DNA of 64,000 nucleotides from Sphingobacteruim zhuxiongii. GTDB lineage: Bacteria > Bacteroidota > Bacteroidia > Sphingobacteriales > Sphingobacteriaceae. Numbering within the stretch: the stretch's first letter is position 1; the number at the start of each line of letters is the position of its first letter. The position numbers and the translations under genes are program-made. The notes beneath the pieces were generated by a model. That model did not search any database. It was not told the DNA's origin and saw only the letters and a list, made by a program, of their open reading frames with translations. The stretch covers positions 2,232,001-2,296,000 of the forward strand of contig NZ_CP045652.1 of NCBI RefSeq assembly GCF_009557615.1, read 5' to 3'. Below, one piece after another: positions 36,064 to 45,334 of this stretch.

Positions 36064-36726
36064 ATGACGCAAATCGGAACGAATATTAAAAAGCTACGAA
36101 GTGTAAAAGGTTTAAGCCAACAGGCATTTGCCGAGCTATTTAGTCTCACTAGAGGAAATATTTCTTCGTATGAGGAATTTCGTGCTGAACCTAAAATTTC
36201 GGTAATTCTACAAATTGCCAAATATTTTGGCATTCCCGTTGCGCATTTGCTGGAAAAGAAACTTACGGTCAATGAAATTCTCAATTTTGAGGATCATTTT
36301 GCCGAGGATAGCAATTCCGCAAACGTTAAAAATATGGACCCCATTCCCTTACTAAACCGTGCTGTCCTTCAGAAATCGGGGGAAAATACTATTGAGTTAG
36401 ATCGACTTCCAATTTTTTACTTTCCCTTGGCAATTAAGAATGAAGTGCTCGCCGTTGAACATAATGGACTAATTCATCATCCCGCAGCTTTCCCTTTTGA
36501 AGAACATAGCATACTTTTTTTCGAAAAACTACAAATCGATATCCTCCATACCCTGGATAAGCACTACGGATTCTATATCAAGGAGAATGATTTCTTCTTT
36601 GGGAAATTTGAAGTGCATGGCAAAGACATCGATCTATGGTTAAACGACTGGAAAAAGGCGACCGTAACCGCCGAAGAAATGGGCTGTTTCTGGAAATTGC
36701 ATGCCAAGTACGAGCGCGTGATCTAG
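36064..36726 (+). CDS. XRE-family regulator divergent from the membrane-stress operon
   Basis: 220 residues from the ATG at 36064; a TTG at 36058 is in frame but coincides with promoter-like sequence. The N-terminal helix-turn-helix is MTQIGTNIKKLRSVKGLSQQ to about residue 70 (AFAELFSLTRGNISSYEEFR, PKISVILQIAKYFGIPVAHL). The rest is a beta-rich domain with RLPIFYFPLAIKNEVLAVEH, HGFYIK-like DKHYGFYIKENDFFFGKFEV and VTAEEMGCFWKLHAKY, not a peptidase S24 catalytic domain as far as I can tell (no Ser-Lys dyad seen). It probably represses itself and the flotillin/PspA operon through the palindrome at 36024, relieved by an unknown signal. Confidence 0.85.
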   Translation: MTQIGTNIKKLRSVKGLSQQAFAELFSLTRGNISSYEEFRAEPKISVILQIAKYFGIPVAHLLEKKLTVNEILNFEDHFAEDSNSANVKNMDPIPLLNRAVLQKSGENTIELDRLPIFYFPLAIKNEVLAVEHNGLIHHPAAFPFEEHSILFFEKLQIDILHTLDKHYGFYIKENDFFFGKFEVHGKDIDLWLNDWKKATVTAEEMGCFWKLHAKYERVI

Positions 36727-36909
36727 GGAAAGTATCCCGAATCCCTCACATTGTTACTTAAAACTAAGTCTTACTTCTTTTTTGTTTTCTTACTATGCTG
36801 CGAAGAGATTACTATGCTTGTCTGCATAGGTCTAGACTTATGTAGCACTTCTTTCGAAATAAAGGGCTGAGGTACGACTCAGGTATATCGAGAGATGGTA
36901 GATTGTATT

Positions 36910-36938
36910 TAGATGTAAGACATTAGATTTTGGATATA
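36910..36938. repeat. TAGAT-rich intergenic repeat
   Basis: AT-rich stretch with TAGATGTAAGACATTAGATT, similar to the stretches near 45246 and 45507 and complementary to that at 26751. The surrounding 36727-36964 interval has no gene. Confidence 0.4.
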
Positions 36939-36964
36939 AGAAATATACGTAGGTCGATAAAATA

Positions 36965-37007
36965 AGCGAGGAGAAAATATGTCTATTTTCTCCTCGCATT
37001 TTTTTTG
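36965..37007. terminator. Strong bidirectional hairpin terminator
   Basis: 14-bp perfect stem GCGAGGAGAAAATA/TATTTTCTCCTCGC with a 4-base loop, followed on the plus strand by ATTTTTTTTG and on the minus strand by TTATTTTAT. It lies 15 bases beyond the stop of the minus-strand phosphodiesterase gene and can also stop readthrough from the XRE gene. Confidence 0.8.
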
Positions 37008-37021
37008 CTTAATTGATTTGC

Positions 37022-37843
37022 TTATTTAGCTACAAACTCAGCTACTAATGGTAAATGGTCAGATGCATACTTCTCATCTACTGTATAATAGCGCTTAAAT
37101 GTAAAGGCATCGTTAAACTGATTATTGAATAATATATAATCAAGAATCAGCTTCGGTTTTACCGATGGGAAAGTCAATAGTTGATTTGTCGATGGGTTTA
37201 AAACACCGTCGAAGCTTTTGAATACTGGACTATTTGGTTGCATATTCAAATCGCCAGAGAAGATAATCGGATATCCTTTATACTTGGCTAGAATAGTCAA
37301 TATTTGATTAACTTGGAATTGACGCGTTTCATCAGACATATGGTCGATATGCGTACTACAGAACAACACGTCTTTTCCTGCAATCTCTACAATCACCAAT
37401 GCGATCGATCGGGTCTCTCCTTTCGATCCTTGAGGAACAGGCAGCTTATATTGATCCGCTTTCTTAATCGGATATTTCGACAAGATGGCAACTCCTTGAA
37501 CGCCTTCAGACCGATCTACAGCATCTGCAAAATGTGCATACATACCTGTTTTAGCACCCAAGTCATTGGCTTGATGTGATTGCTTGCCCGAACGTGCCGT
37601 ATATTTATCGACCTCTTGTAGAGATACCAAATCTGGTTTTTCACGATTGATGACATCAGCGACTGCATCTAGATCTGTAAATGAAAAATCAGGTTTGATG
37701 CTCGGTGGACTCGCAATATGTATATTATATGCCATTACTTTAATGGGCTTCTCGGTTTTTGCTTCTCGCTTTGTCGCACATCCAAGAATGACAAGAATGG
37801 CCAATAAGGGTAACAGTAGTTTAGCTTGATTTTTTTTCATCAT
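37022..37843 (-). CDS. EEP-superfamily phosphodiesterase/phosphatase lipoprotein
   Basis: 273 residues. Lipoprotein signal with lipobox ILGC (about Cys22). The EEP fold motifs are in order: IKVMAYNIHIASPP (Asn), LVSLQEVDKYTARSG (Glu metal ligand), VAILSKYPI, DVLFCSTHIDHMSD (His), PIIFSGDLNMQPNSPVF (Asp/Asn) and YASDHLPLVAEF (Asp-His). All catalytic residues of the metal-dependent endonuclease/exonuclease/phosphatase family are present. Being a periplasmic or surface lipoprotein, it is more likely a phosphodiesterase on phospholipid, teichoic or inositol phosphate esters than a DNase. It starts 7 bases after SusD on the same strand, so the SusC/SusD pair may import its phosphate-bearing product (inference). 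Confidence 0.9.
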   Translation of the reverse strand: MMKKNQAKLLLPLLAILVILGCATKREAKTEKPIKVMAYNIHIASPPSIKPDFSFTDLDAVADVINREKPDLVSLQEVDKYTARSGKQSHQANDLGAKTGMYAHFADAVDRSEGVQGVAILSKYPIKKADQYKLPVPQGSKGETRSIALVIVEIAGKDVLFCSTHIDHMSDETRQFQVNQILTILAKYKGYPIIFSGDLNMQPNSPVFKSFDGVLNPSTNQLLTFPSVKPKLILDYILFNNQFNDAFTFKRYYTVDEKYASDHLPLVAEFVAK

Positions 37844-37850
37844 GTTTTGT

Positions 37851-39626
37851 TTAGTTCATTTCCCAGCCGGCATTTTGTCCCAAATTTGGGTTCTGAAGCC
37901 GATCGGGTTCTGGAATTGGATAAATATATTTAAAATCTTCCCATTCACGCTTGATATGGTTAGACCAGATGATCTTTCCTGAGGTGCCCCCCTTCAATTG
38001 AAAAGGATTGACTTGTCCGGAACTTAATGTTGCAGAAACATCCATATACGATACACCAGCGATTCTAGAAACGCTTAAAGTGCCCTGATAAAAATAAACA
38101 TCAGGCACATTGTCTTCATTGAGGTCGATATAGGTGTTCAACGCAGGAACATACATTCCATCCCATTCCATCTCTAATAAATCACCTTTCTTCCAGCGGA
38201 TTAAGTCGCGGAAACGGAAGCCTTCTAATACAAGTTCAATTCCTCGTTCTCGACGGATTTCCAGCAATAGCGGGTCTGTTATTCCAGGGAAATACTTCGT
38301 CTGCAAATAGGGATCAGCGGTCGTTGGCAAAGCGGTATTCGTAATACCCGCTCGGCTGCGTAAGGCGCCAATGCTCATATTCCAATCGGCAAGGCTTAGA
38401 TTCTTTAATTCCGCTTTTGCCTCCGCGTAGTTCAAAAGAATCTCCGCATAGCGAAAGATTGGAGTCACATTATCATTATAACTGTTGGTGTCATAATAAC
38501 GGTCGTCAAGCACCCATTTTATAGGCTGATATCCTGTATAGGTATAAGAGAATAATGGAGGCGAAAGACTGAAGACATTCGCATTAATCCGGCCGTAATC
38601 TTTCGTACGAATTGTTTGTGATAAACGTTGATCTCTATTTTTTGTTTCTTCTTGAAAGATGAGCTTATCGTAATTCGGATTATTGGTAAATGGCGTTCCA
38701 TCGATATTCAGATATGTATTGATAAAAGTCTTCGTAAAACTAGCGCGTATACCATAGGTGGCGCTGGTCCAATACCAGTTGGCGTCATGTAAAACCGCCA
38801 ATTGCGTACTGTATACATTCGCAAGCATTACCTCGTTTGCTACGGGACTTTTGCTAATAAACAAGTTTCTATATCCTTTATCGCCTGTATTCAAGGAAAA
38901 TTGCTTGGATGCTATAATGGCTTCAGACGCTTTTACAGCCTCCTCTAAATACTTATTAGCTGTGCTAACCTGCCCATATTGGGTTTGATATTTCCTGAAA
39001 GTTCCTTCAAATAAGCAGATTCTCGATTTGAGGGCTTGCGCAATATTCTTAGTGATCAGTGTTCGGGAGTTGTCTTGCGTTAAGGCAATAGCCTCTACAG
39101 CATAGTCTAGATCGGCAAGCACCGAATCCATCACAACAAATCGGCTGTCGCGACCCTTATACAAGTCCTCATCATCCACAGTCATTGCTTTATTAATCCA
39201 AGGCACATCGCCAAATCGAACCACTTTATCGAAATAGAACATGGCCCTAAAGAAACGAGCAATTCCTGTATAGTTTCTCTTAATATCTGCGGAAAGTGAT
39301 GAATTGTCGAGATTCTGCAGGAAGGAATTGATATTTCGGAGATCATTCCAAGACCATCCGGAGCTTTGCTGCGGACCAAATCCTCTTGGGATCAAGTAAC
39401 TCGGAACAGTATTCCTTGCAATCATATCCGACATTTCATCATTCCCTGATCGCATAACGCCATTGGCATTGGGAAGTAAATTGTAAAAGGAATTGGCATA
39501 TAAGGCAACCCCTGCTTCATTCTCAAATACAGCATTCTTTGACATCACTGCCTTGGGCTCCTGATCCAACTTAGAACACTGAATAAAGGTGAATGAAATT
39601 ATGATTAAGGCTAATAATTTTCTCAT
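37851..39626 (-). CDS. SusD/RagB surface lipoprotein (pair 3)
   Basis: 591 residues. Lipoprotein signal ends FIQC (Cys17). Visible SusD features are KLDQEPKAVMSKNAVFENEA, IARFFRAMFYFDKVVRFGDV, SRICLFEGTFRKYQTQYGQ, PIFRYAEILLNYAEAKAELK, GALRSRAGITNTALPTTADP, IRRERGIELVLEGFRFRDLI, WKKGDLLEMEWDGMYVP and YIYPIPEPDRLQNPNLGQNA. It receives ligand for the SusC encoded 42 bases upstream. The operon order (sigma, anti-sigma, SusC, SusD, EEP hydrolase) indicates induction when ligand is bound at the outer membrane. Confidence 0.95.
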   Translation of the reverse strand: MRKLLALIIISFTFIQCSKLDQEPKAVMSKNAVFENEAGVALYANSFYNLLPNANGVMRSGNDEMSDMIARNTVPSYLIPRGFGPQQSSGWSWNDLRNINSFLQNLDNSSLSADIKRNYTGIARFFRAMFYFDKVVRFGDVPWINKAMTVDDEDLYKGRDSRFVVMDSVLADLDYAVEAIALTQDNSRTLITKNIAQALKSRICLFEGTFRKYQTQYGQVSTANKYLEEAVKASEAIIASKQFSLNTGDKGYRNLFISKSPVANEVMLANVYSTQLAVLHDANWYWTSATYGIRASFTKTFINTYLNIDGTPFTNNPNYDKLIFQEETKNRDQRLSQTIRTKDYGRINANVFSLSPPLFSYTYTGYQPIKWVLDDRYYDTNSYNDNVTPIFRYAEILLNYAEAKAELKNLSLADWNMSIGALRSRAGITNTALPTTADPYLQTKYFPGITDPLLLEIRRERGIELVLEGFRFRDLIRWKKGDLLEMEWDGMYVPALNTYIDLNEDNVPDVYFYQGTLSVSRIAGVSYMDVSATLSSGQVNPFQLKGGTSGKIIWSNHIKREWEDFKYIYPIPEPDRLQNPNLGQNAGWEMN

Positions 39627-39668
39627 TTTACTAAAATTAAATTAAACATCTTGTTGTTATTTAATTAA

Positions 39669-42600
39669 TTAAAAGGACACGCGAACGCCCAAACTATAGT
39701 TCTTCAAGATGGGATAGGCATGCCCTCCACCTCCACCAGATCCTAGCTCTGGATCAGCATTACGGATATTCTCCACATCGATTTGTCCTTTAGTGAGTTT
39801 GTAAAAAGGCGAATAAGTCCATAAGTTTTCCCCCGATAGATACAGTTGTGCCTCACGTAGCTTAATCTTAGAGATTAATGATTGAGGAAGTTTATAGCCG
39901 AATTGTATATTTTTCAAACGGATATATGCTGCATTCTGCAAGTATTTCGTCTGTTCCTGTCCCAATGTGCGGTCTGCACTCAATGCTAAATAAGCACGGT
40001 AGCGCGGGAAATAGGCATCTGTATTTTCTTCTGTCCAAATATTCCCCAATTGGAAGCTCGGGATATTGGCATATTGGGCCACATATTGCCCCCAGAAAGG
40101 CGCAGAATTGCGATCCGGATACCAATCCTGTTTACCAATGCCTTGGAAGAAGGCACTCAAGGTGAAATTATTCCATTCGGTATTGAGGTTTAGCCCAAAG
40201 CGATAGCGTGGTTCGCTATTTCCGATAATATAACGATCTCCTGGAGAGTCTACCGTATTATCGCCCATATTGATTACACCATCATTGTTTCGGTCGATAA
40301 ACTTGATATCCCCTGGTAAGCTGGTTCCTGATACGGAAGATTTATATAAACGTTGATCAGCCCAACCATTAATCTCAGCTTGTGATTGAAAGAATCCCCC
40401 AGTTTCAAATCCCCATATACTGCCTATTCGCTGACCTTCGTAATAATCTGTTAAGCGTTTAAACGGATTGTTGTATTTCAATATGGTTGCCACATAGTCT
40501 GAGAGTCCTAGGTTGATACTGTACTTAAAGTTCTTCGACTGTAGCTGGAACTGATCTTGCCATCCGATGGATACTTCCCAGCCCTTGGTCTCCAGGTCGG
40601 CGTAGTTTCCTCGTGGGGAACCTGCACCAAACACGGCAGGCAGAGTTACGCCAATAGTAAACATGTCCGTTGTTTTACGGATATAGGCATCAGCATTTAA
40701 AGTCAGCTTGTTGTTCAAGAAGTTTGCATCCAATCCAATATTTGCAGTGGTTGACTTCTCCCAAGTTAGTCCATCGGGCAGTACAGCCGCCTGATTGGTG
40801 TATTGTGGGCGGATTCCATTGAGGATGCGTCCGAGTTGTGCGATATTATAGGTTTCATTAAAAGCATATGGATTGATACTTCCGTTACCTAATGCACCAT
40901 AAGAACCTCTAATCTTCAATAATCCTACAGCAGCCTTCGATACCTGCCAAAAGGGTTCATCGGATAGGTTCCAACCAGCAGAGAATGATGGGAAAAAGGC
41001 GAAGCGCTCATCGTTTGGAAACTTCGAAGAACCATCATAGCGGCCGTTCATCTCAAATAGGTATCGATTCTTGTAAGCATAGTTTAAGCGATAAAAACCT
41101 CCGGCAACATTCCATTGCTGATATCTTCCTCCCGTTGTAATACCTTGACCAAATGCTAAATTGATGTTTTCGACGCCGTCAAAGATAAGTCCGTTACGTA
41201 AAACAGAGAGCCCATTTCCTGTGGAGAGTTCGTAATTCCCACCCAATAACACCTTAAAGTAATGATCCTCTAGCTGCTCCTCGTATTCACCGTACACGTT
41301 GGAGGTGATGAATTTGGTTTGATCTGTCGTTTCCTGGATATCGTTGGTACTCATGCCAATAAACTCGCTTGCGCCAGCAATATTGCTATATGCAATTGGA
41401 ATACGGATGCGGGTACTTCCTAAGTTGGTCTGATTATACGTGAAATCGCCCTTTATGCGGAGTTTGTTATTAAAAAACTTCGTCGATAAGCTTGTAGTAT
41501 TCCCGAAGAAGCTTTTCTTGCTTGTCGTTCCATTTTTACCCTCATACAAGGTGCCTACGGAATAAGCTGCGGCAAGGGTTAACGAGCCATCAGGATTAAA
41601 CATAGGTGCCATCGGGGGCGCATCATATTGAACCGCACGCCAAATATTAGCCTCATTAATACCGATTGGACTCATGTAGGAATTACTGGAGAAAGTAGTG
41701 TTGTTTGTCAGGCTTAACCAATCGGTCAGTTGAATTGTTCCTTTACCTCGGAGGTTGTAAGAATCGTAATCATCAGAATTATAGTTAAAAATCCCTGGAC
41801 GGCTGATGTAACGTCCAGATACCATATAGTTAACCTTTTCAGAGCTTCCAGACAAAGATATATTCTGATCATGGGAGAAGCTACTCGGTTTATATAATTC
41901 ATTCCACCAATTGGTATTCCCATAATAAGTATACTCACCTGTTGTTGGATCGACCTCCACTTTTGGTAGACTTGGATCTTTCGAGCGACGCTCCAACTCC
42001 TTGAGGTAATCTAAGGAGAATTTCATGCTCTTGTTAACGTTCTGAGGTACTGCATTATAATCATTCCATGCGGAGAATGCTTCATTAAACATACTCGCCC
42101 ATAAATAGCCATCCGAAACATAATCGTTCTTTGCTGTGAATTTATTGATGGAGTAGTTGGAGGAGTATGAAAACTGCGTTACGCCTTGCTTTGGTACTTT
42201 TGTGGTGATTAAAACAACCCCAAATGCGCCACGGGCTCCATAGATTGCTGCCGAAGAAGCATCCTTGAGCACAGAAACCGATTCGATATCATTGGGATTC
42301 AGTAAGGTAGGGTCGCCCTCTACCCCATCAATTAGAATTAATGCGCTACCACCTTGACCAATGGATGTTGTACCACGGACATTATACGCAGGTGCACGTG
42401 TCGGTTTACCATCTGAAAAGGCAATGTTTAAGTTCGGAATTGCCCCCTGAAGCCCTTGCGAGACATTGACAATGGCTCGGTTTTCAAATACTTCACCACC
42501 AACTTGGCTTACCGCACCAGTTAAGGTCGATTTCTTTTGTGTTCCATAACCTACAACGACAACCTCATCCAAGTCACTAATGAGGGCTTTCAGTTTGACA

Positions 42601-43157
42601 TTCAATGTGATATTGGATCCTACGCTTAATTCGACGGGTTGATAGCCAAGTATTCGGAAGGATAGCACAGACTGATTATCCTTAACGGTAATTCTGTAAG
42701 TTCCATTTTCATTACTACCTGTGACGCTACTGCTGCCTTTTAATGCGACAGTAACCCCTGGTAATGGTTTTCCAGCTTCATCGGTAACTTGTCCTGAGAC
42801 AACGCGTTCTTGTACCAATTCAGGCACATAAGCAGGTAACTCATGTCCTGGAACAATCACCACGGTGCCCTGCTCCTCATACCAATTTAAAGCCGTGCCA
42901 TTCAGTAGTTTGTTCATGGCAATGGATAGTTCCTCTTGATGTATATTTGCGGTAACTCTTGTGCCCGCAATCTCTTTTCCTCGAATTAAAAAAGATACCT
43001 GATGTTTCCGTTGTATATCTTTCATAATCTCGCCGAGCGGACGATTCTTCACAGTTAGAGAAATCTTCTGTGCTTTGATGCCTGCAAAGGTTTGAAAAGT
43101 AAACAATATGGTCATTAAAAAAACCAGCTTCATAATCATTAATAATCGATTAATCAT
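39669..43157 (-). CDS. SusC-type transporter with STN signalling domain (pair 3)
   Basis: 1162 residues, longer than the other SusC proteins here because it has an N-terminal STN domain (about residues 32-110, KISLTVKNRPLGEIMKDIQR to LNWYEEQGTVVIVPGHELPA). This is the hallmark of transporters that signal through a FecR anti-sigma factor. Then come the CarboxypepD-like domain (VVSGQVTDEAGKPLPGVTVA), the TonB-box region DLDEVVVVGYGTQKKSTLTG, plug motifs LILIDGVEGDPTLLNPNDIE and VLKDASSAAIYGARGAFGVV, and a barrel ending YPILKNYSLGVRVSF. The FecR and ECF sigma genes lie immediately upstream on the same strand, so ligand transport probably induces its own expression. Confidence 0.95.
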   Translation of the reverse strand: MINRLLMIMKLVFLMTILFTFQTFAGIKAQKISLTVKNRPLGEIMKDIQRKHQVSFLIRGKEIAGTRVTANIHQEELSIAMNKLLNGTALNWYEEQGTVVIVPGHELPAYVPELVQERVVSGQVTDEAGKPLPGVTVALKGSSSVTGSNENGTYRITVKDNQSVLSFRILGYQPVELSVGSNITLNVKLKALISDLDEVVVVGYGTQKKSTLTGAVSQVGGEVFENRAIVNVSQGLQGAIPNLNIAFSDGKPTRAPAYNVRGTTSIGQGGSALILIDGVEGDPTLLNPNDIESVSVLKDASSAAIYGARGAFGVVLITTKVPKQGVTQFSYSSNYSINKFTAKNDYVSDGYLWASMFNEAFSAWNDYNAVPQNVNKSMKFSLDYLKELERRSKDPSLPKVEVDPTTGEYTYYGNTNWWNELYKPSSFSHDQNISLSGSSEKVNYMVSGRYISRPGIFNYNSDDYDSYNLRGKGTIQLTDWLSLTNNTTFSSNSYMSPIGINEANIWRAVQYDAPPMAPMFNPDGSLTLAAAYSVGTLYEGKNGTTSKKSFFGNTTSLSTKFFNNKLRIKGDFTYNQTNLGSTRIRIPIAYSNIAGASEFIGMSTNDIQETTDQTKFITSNVYGEYEEQLEDHYFKVLLGGNYELSTGNGLSVLRNGLIFDGVENINLAFGQGITTGGRYQQWNVAGGFYRLNYAYKNRYLFEMNGRYDGSSKFPNDERFAFFPSFSAGWNLSDEPFWQVSKAAVGLLKIRGSYGALGNGSINPYAFNETYNIAQLGRILNGIRPQYTNQAAVLPDGLTWEKSTTANIGLDANFLNNKLTLNADAYIRKTTDMFTIGVTLPAVFGAGSPRGNYADLETKGWEVSIGWQDQFQLQSKNFKYSINLGLSDYVATILKYNNPFKRLTDYYEGQRIGSIWGFETGGFFQSQAEINGWADQRLYKSSVSGTSLPGDIKFIDRNNDGVINMGDNTVDSPGDRYIIGNSEPRYRFGLNLNTEWNNFTLSAFFQGIGKQDWYPDRNSAPFWGQYVAQYANIPSFQLGNIWTEENTDAYFPRYRAYLALSADRTLGQEQTKYLQNAAYIRLKNIQFGYKLPQSLISKIKLREAQLYLSGENLWTYSPFYKLTKGQIDVENIRNADPELGSGGGGGHAYPILKNYSLGVRVSF

Positions 43158-43314
43158 ATATTTGTTAGGTTTGGTTAAGTATAAAATATGTTCATTCGTA
43201 TGGTATATTTCTTATCCAAAAGCATTACGGGTGATGTTTGCCGCATCATCCGTTCTTTTTGAATAAGCTTGGCTAGCTTAATTCATCATAGGCATCCTCC
43301 TTTTCTCCATTGTA

Positions 43315-44487
43315 TTAGGTCTTTATAATTTTTAATGTCTTTCTACCTGCCTGCTGATACAGTTTAAACTTTACGCCGCTGCGCTCCAATATTTTGAGAA
43401 TAGCACCCAAAGATTTATGGCGATCTATAACCCCATAAAAAGAGATATCAGATAAATTACCCTCGTAAAGGATATTAAGGTCGTACCAATCTGCGAGTTG
43501 CGAGAATGCTTCATGTGCGGATATAGAATCGAAATAGAATAGTCCATCTTTCCATGCAATCGTTGCTTGGGCGTCAACCTGTTGTTTACGAATGCTCTCG
43601 TTGCTCATGAGGGCTTGTTCATTCGGTTTTAAAACTAACGTCTCTGGCTGATTCTTGCCATCCTGAGCGACGCGTACAGCTCCCTCGATCACTGTAGTTT
43701 TCTTTATTTTCTTATCGGTGTAAGCTGATATGTTGAACGCGGTACCTAAGACCTGAATCATTCCGCTCTCAATCTTTACTTGAAATGGTTGCTTGGCATT
43801 CTTATGTACTTCGAAATAGGCTTCGCCTGTCAGACTAACCTGTCGATAGTTTCCAGCGAAGTTTAATGGGTAGCTGATCGAGCTATTAGCATTTAACCAG
43901 ACCTTGGTGCCGTCGGATAAGGTTAAGGAGAAGCGAGATCCAGCAGGTGTGTTGAGTGTTACTACACCAGGCGTTATCGCTTTAGCTGATTCTAGAGCCT
44001 GTGTGCCATCTGCATATAGTAATTGACCATCTCTTAAGATTAGTGCTGATTGTGCTTTCTCGAGCGGAATTTGACGCCCATCGGATAAAGTAAGATAGGC
44101 AGCCCCTGTAACCGGATAGACGGTATCGGCTTGCATGGTTAATTCGGGTTCCAAGACTTCCTGTCGTACAGCCGGTTTTTCAGTTATTGGCGTTGTATTG
44201 AAATACATAACCATCAGTAAGGAGGCAGCAAGTGCAGCTATAAACCATAAATAATTTTTCCAGGGCTTCTGTTTTGTAGGTTTGCTGTCTATGCGAGTAC
44301 GAATGTTATGGAGCATCTTTAGCTTTACATGATCGGATTGATGTAAATCATCAACCTGTTCGGCATGTGGCGCCTTTGTGAGTCGATCATTAATCCATTG
44401 ATTCAATTGATTTAACTCTTGGGCACTGATGTCGCCTTGCAATAGTTTTGCAGCTAATGATTCAATCTTTTCTCGGTTTAATGACAT
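43315..44487 (-). CDS. fecR: FecR-family anti-sigma factor
   Basis: 390 residues. The cytoplasmic N-terminus (EKIESLAAKLLQGDISAQEL, NQLNQWINDRL) binds sigma; one membrane helix at about residues 88-107 (LWFIAALAASLLMVMYFN); a periplasmic FecR domain (ITPGVVTLNTPAGSRFSLTL, WLNANSSISYPLNFAGNYRQ, VSLTGEAYFEVHKNAKQPFQ, IQVLGTAFNISAYTDKKIKK); and a C-terminal STN-interacting part (FDSISAHEAFSQLADWYDLN). It transmits the ligand state of the STN-SusC to the sigma factor. It is 62 bases after the sigma gene and 157 before SusC, the conventional order. Confidence 0.95.
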   Translation of the reverse strand: MSLNREKIESLAAKLLQGDISAQELNQLNQWINDRLTKAPHAEQVDDLHQSDHVKLKMLHNIRTRIDSKPTKQKPWKNYLWFIAALAASLLMVMYFNTTPITEKPAVRQEVLEPELTMQADTVYPVTGAAYLTLSDGRQIPLEKAQSALILRDGQLLYADGTQALESAKAITPGVVTLNTPAGSRFSLTLSDGTKVWLNANSSISYPLNFAGNYRQVSLTGEAYFEVHKNAKQPFQVKIESGMIQVLGTAFNISAYTDKKIKKTTVIEGAVRVAQDGKNQPETLVLKPNEQALMSNESIRKQQVDAQATIAWKDGLFYFDSISAHEAFSQLADWYDLNILYEGNLSDISFYGVIDRHKSLGAILKILERSGVKFKLYQQAGRKTLKIIKT

Positions 44488-44549
44488 TATTGGCGCTTGG
44501 TTTTAATAATAGTCAATGAGAAATGAGATATGGGTGTATCCCTAGGAAA

Positions 44550-45140
44550 TTATTTTTGCTGTAGCAATAAGGATATTAAGACGGGGATAGCGATGAGTAG
44601 GTCTTTTCGAAGCTTTTTATTTGCATTTTTCAAGTGCATCTTCACGGTATTATCACTAATTCCAAGCTGTTCCGAGATGGAACGTACGGTCAAACCCTCC
44701 TCCGCACGCATCTTATAAACGACTCTGCATTGGGTTGGAAGATTATTTATACTCTGAGAAAGCTTTTGAAATAGTTCTTTAGCAATAAACTCTTGTTCGG
44801 GATTCAAAGTGTTGATATAGTCAGCTGAGATATCTGCGCTGCTTAATGCCTTACGACGATTAATTCTAGCAAGGCAATTGATGCTTTGGTATTTGACCGC
44901 GACAGAAAGGTATGTGAGTAGTGAATGGTTTAAATCAAGTGTCGCCCTACGTTTCCATAAGCTTACAAAGACATTCTGAACGCATTCTTCTGCTTCTTCC
45001 GTATTCTCTAATAAATTATAGGATGCAAAGTAGAGACGATCCCAATATTGATTGTAGATCATTATTAGGGCCTCTTCCTGATTGTCTTTTAACTTGGTTA
45101 ATAAATCAGCTTCAGAAAACTGGCGAGCGGTCGGTTGCAT
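44550..45140 (-). CDS. ECF RNA polymerase sigma factor
   Basis: 196 residues. Region 2 is seen in LLTKLKDNQEEALIMIYNQY, WDRLYFASYNLLENTEEAEE and CVQNVFVSLWKRRATLDLNH; region 4 in INNLPTQCRVVYKMRAEEGL and TVRSISEQLGISDNTVKMHL with a C-terminal basic tail, KNANKKLRKDLL. It lacks regions 1 and 3, as expected for the ECF class used with FecR in Bacteroidota. It should direct transcription of the downstream FecR/SusC/SusD/EEP unit when released. It starts at the ATG at 45140; the upstream interval to 45595 is gene-free. Confidence 0.95.
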   Translation of the reverse strand: MQPTARQFSEADLLTKLKDNQEEALIMIYNQYWDRLYFASYNLLENTEEAEECVQNVFVSLWKRRATLDLNHSLLTYLSVAVKYQSINCLARINRRKALSSADISADYINTLNPEQEFIAKELFQKLSQSINNLPTQCRVVYKMRAEEGLTVRSISEQLGISDNTVKMHLKNANKKLRKDLLIAIPVLISLLLQQK

Positions 45141-45245
45141 GTTTCTCTTTTTAGCAGAGAAATAAATATAGGGATTTATTGAGAGATAACGCTTTCGGTA
45201 GTATAATTTAATAATTATTTAAAATTGAGGATATATGCTAGAAAA

Positions 45246-45279
45246 TAGATATTAGATAATAGATATGAGATTTTAGATA
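45246..45279. repeat. TAGATATTAGA-type intergenic repeat
   Basis: Three to four degenerate copies of TAGATATTAGA in tandem upstream of the sigma gene; another copy lies at 45507-45530. Same sequence type as at 36910 and, inverted, 26751. Confidence 0.5.
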
Positions 45280-45334
45280 TATATCAGGAAGAAGGTCGAG
45301 GAAATCGTTGCTACGTTGAGTTTGGTGGTTTGGA

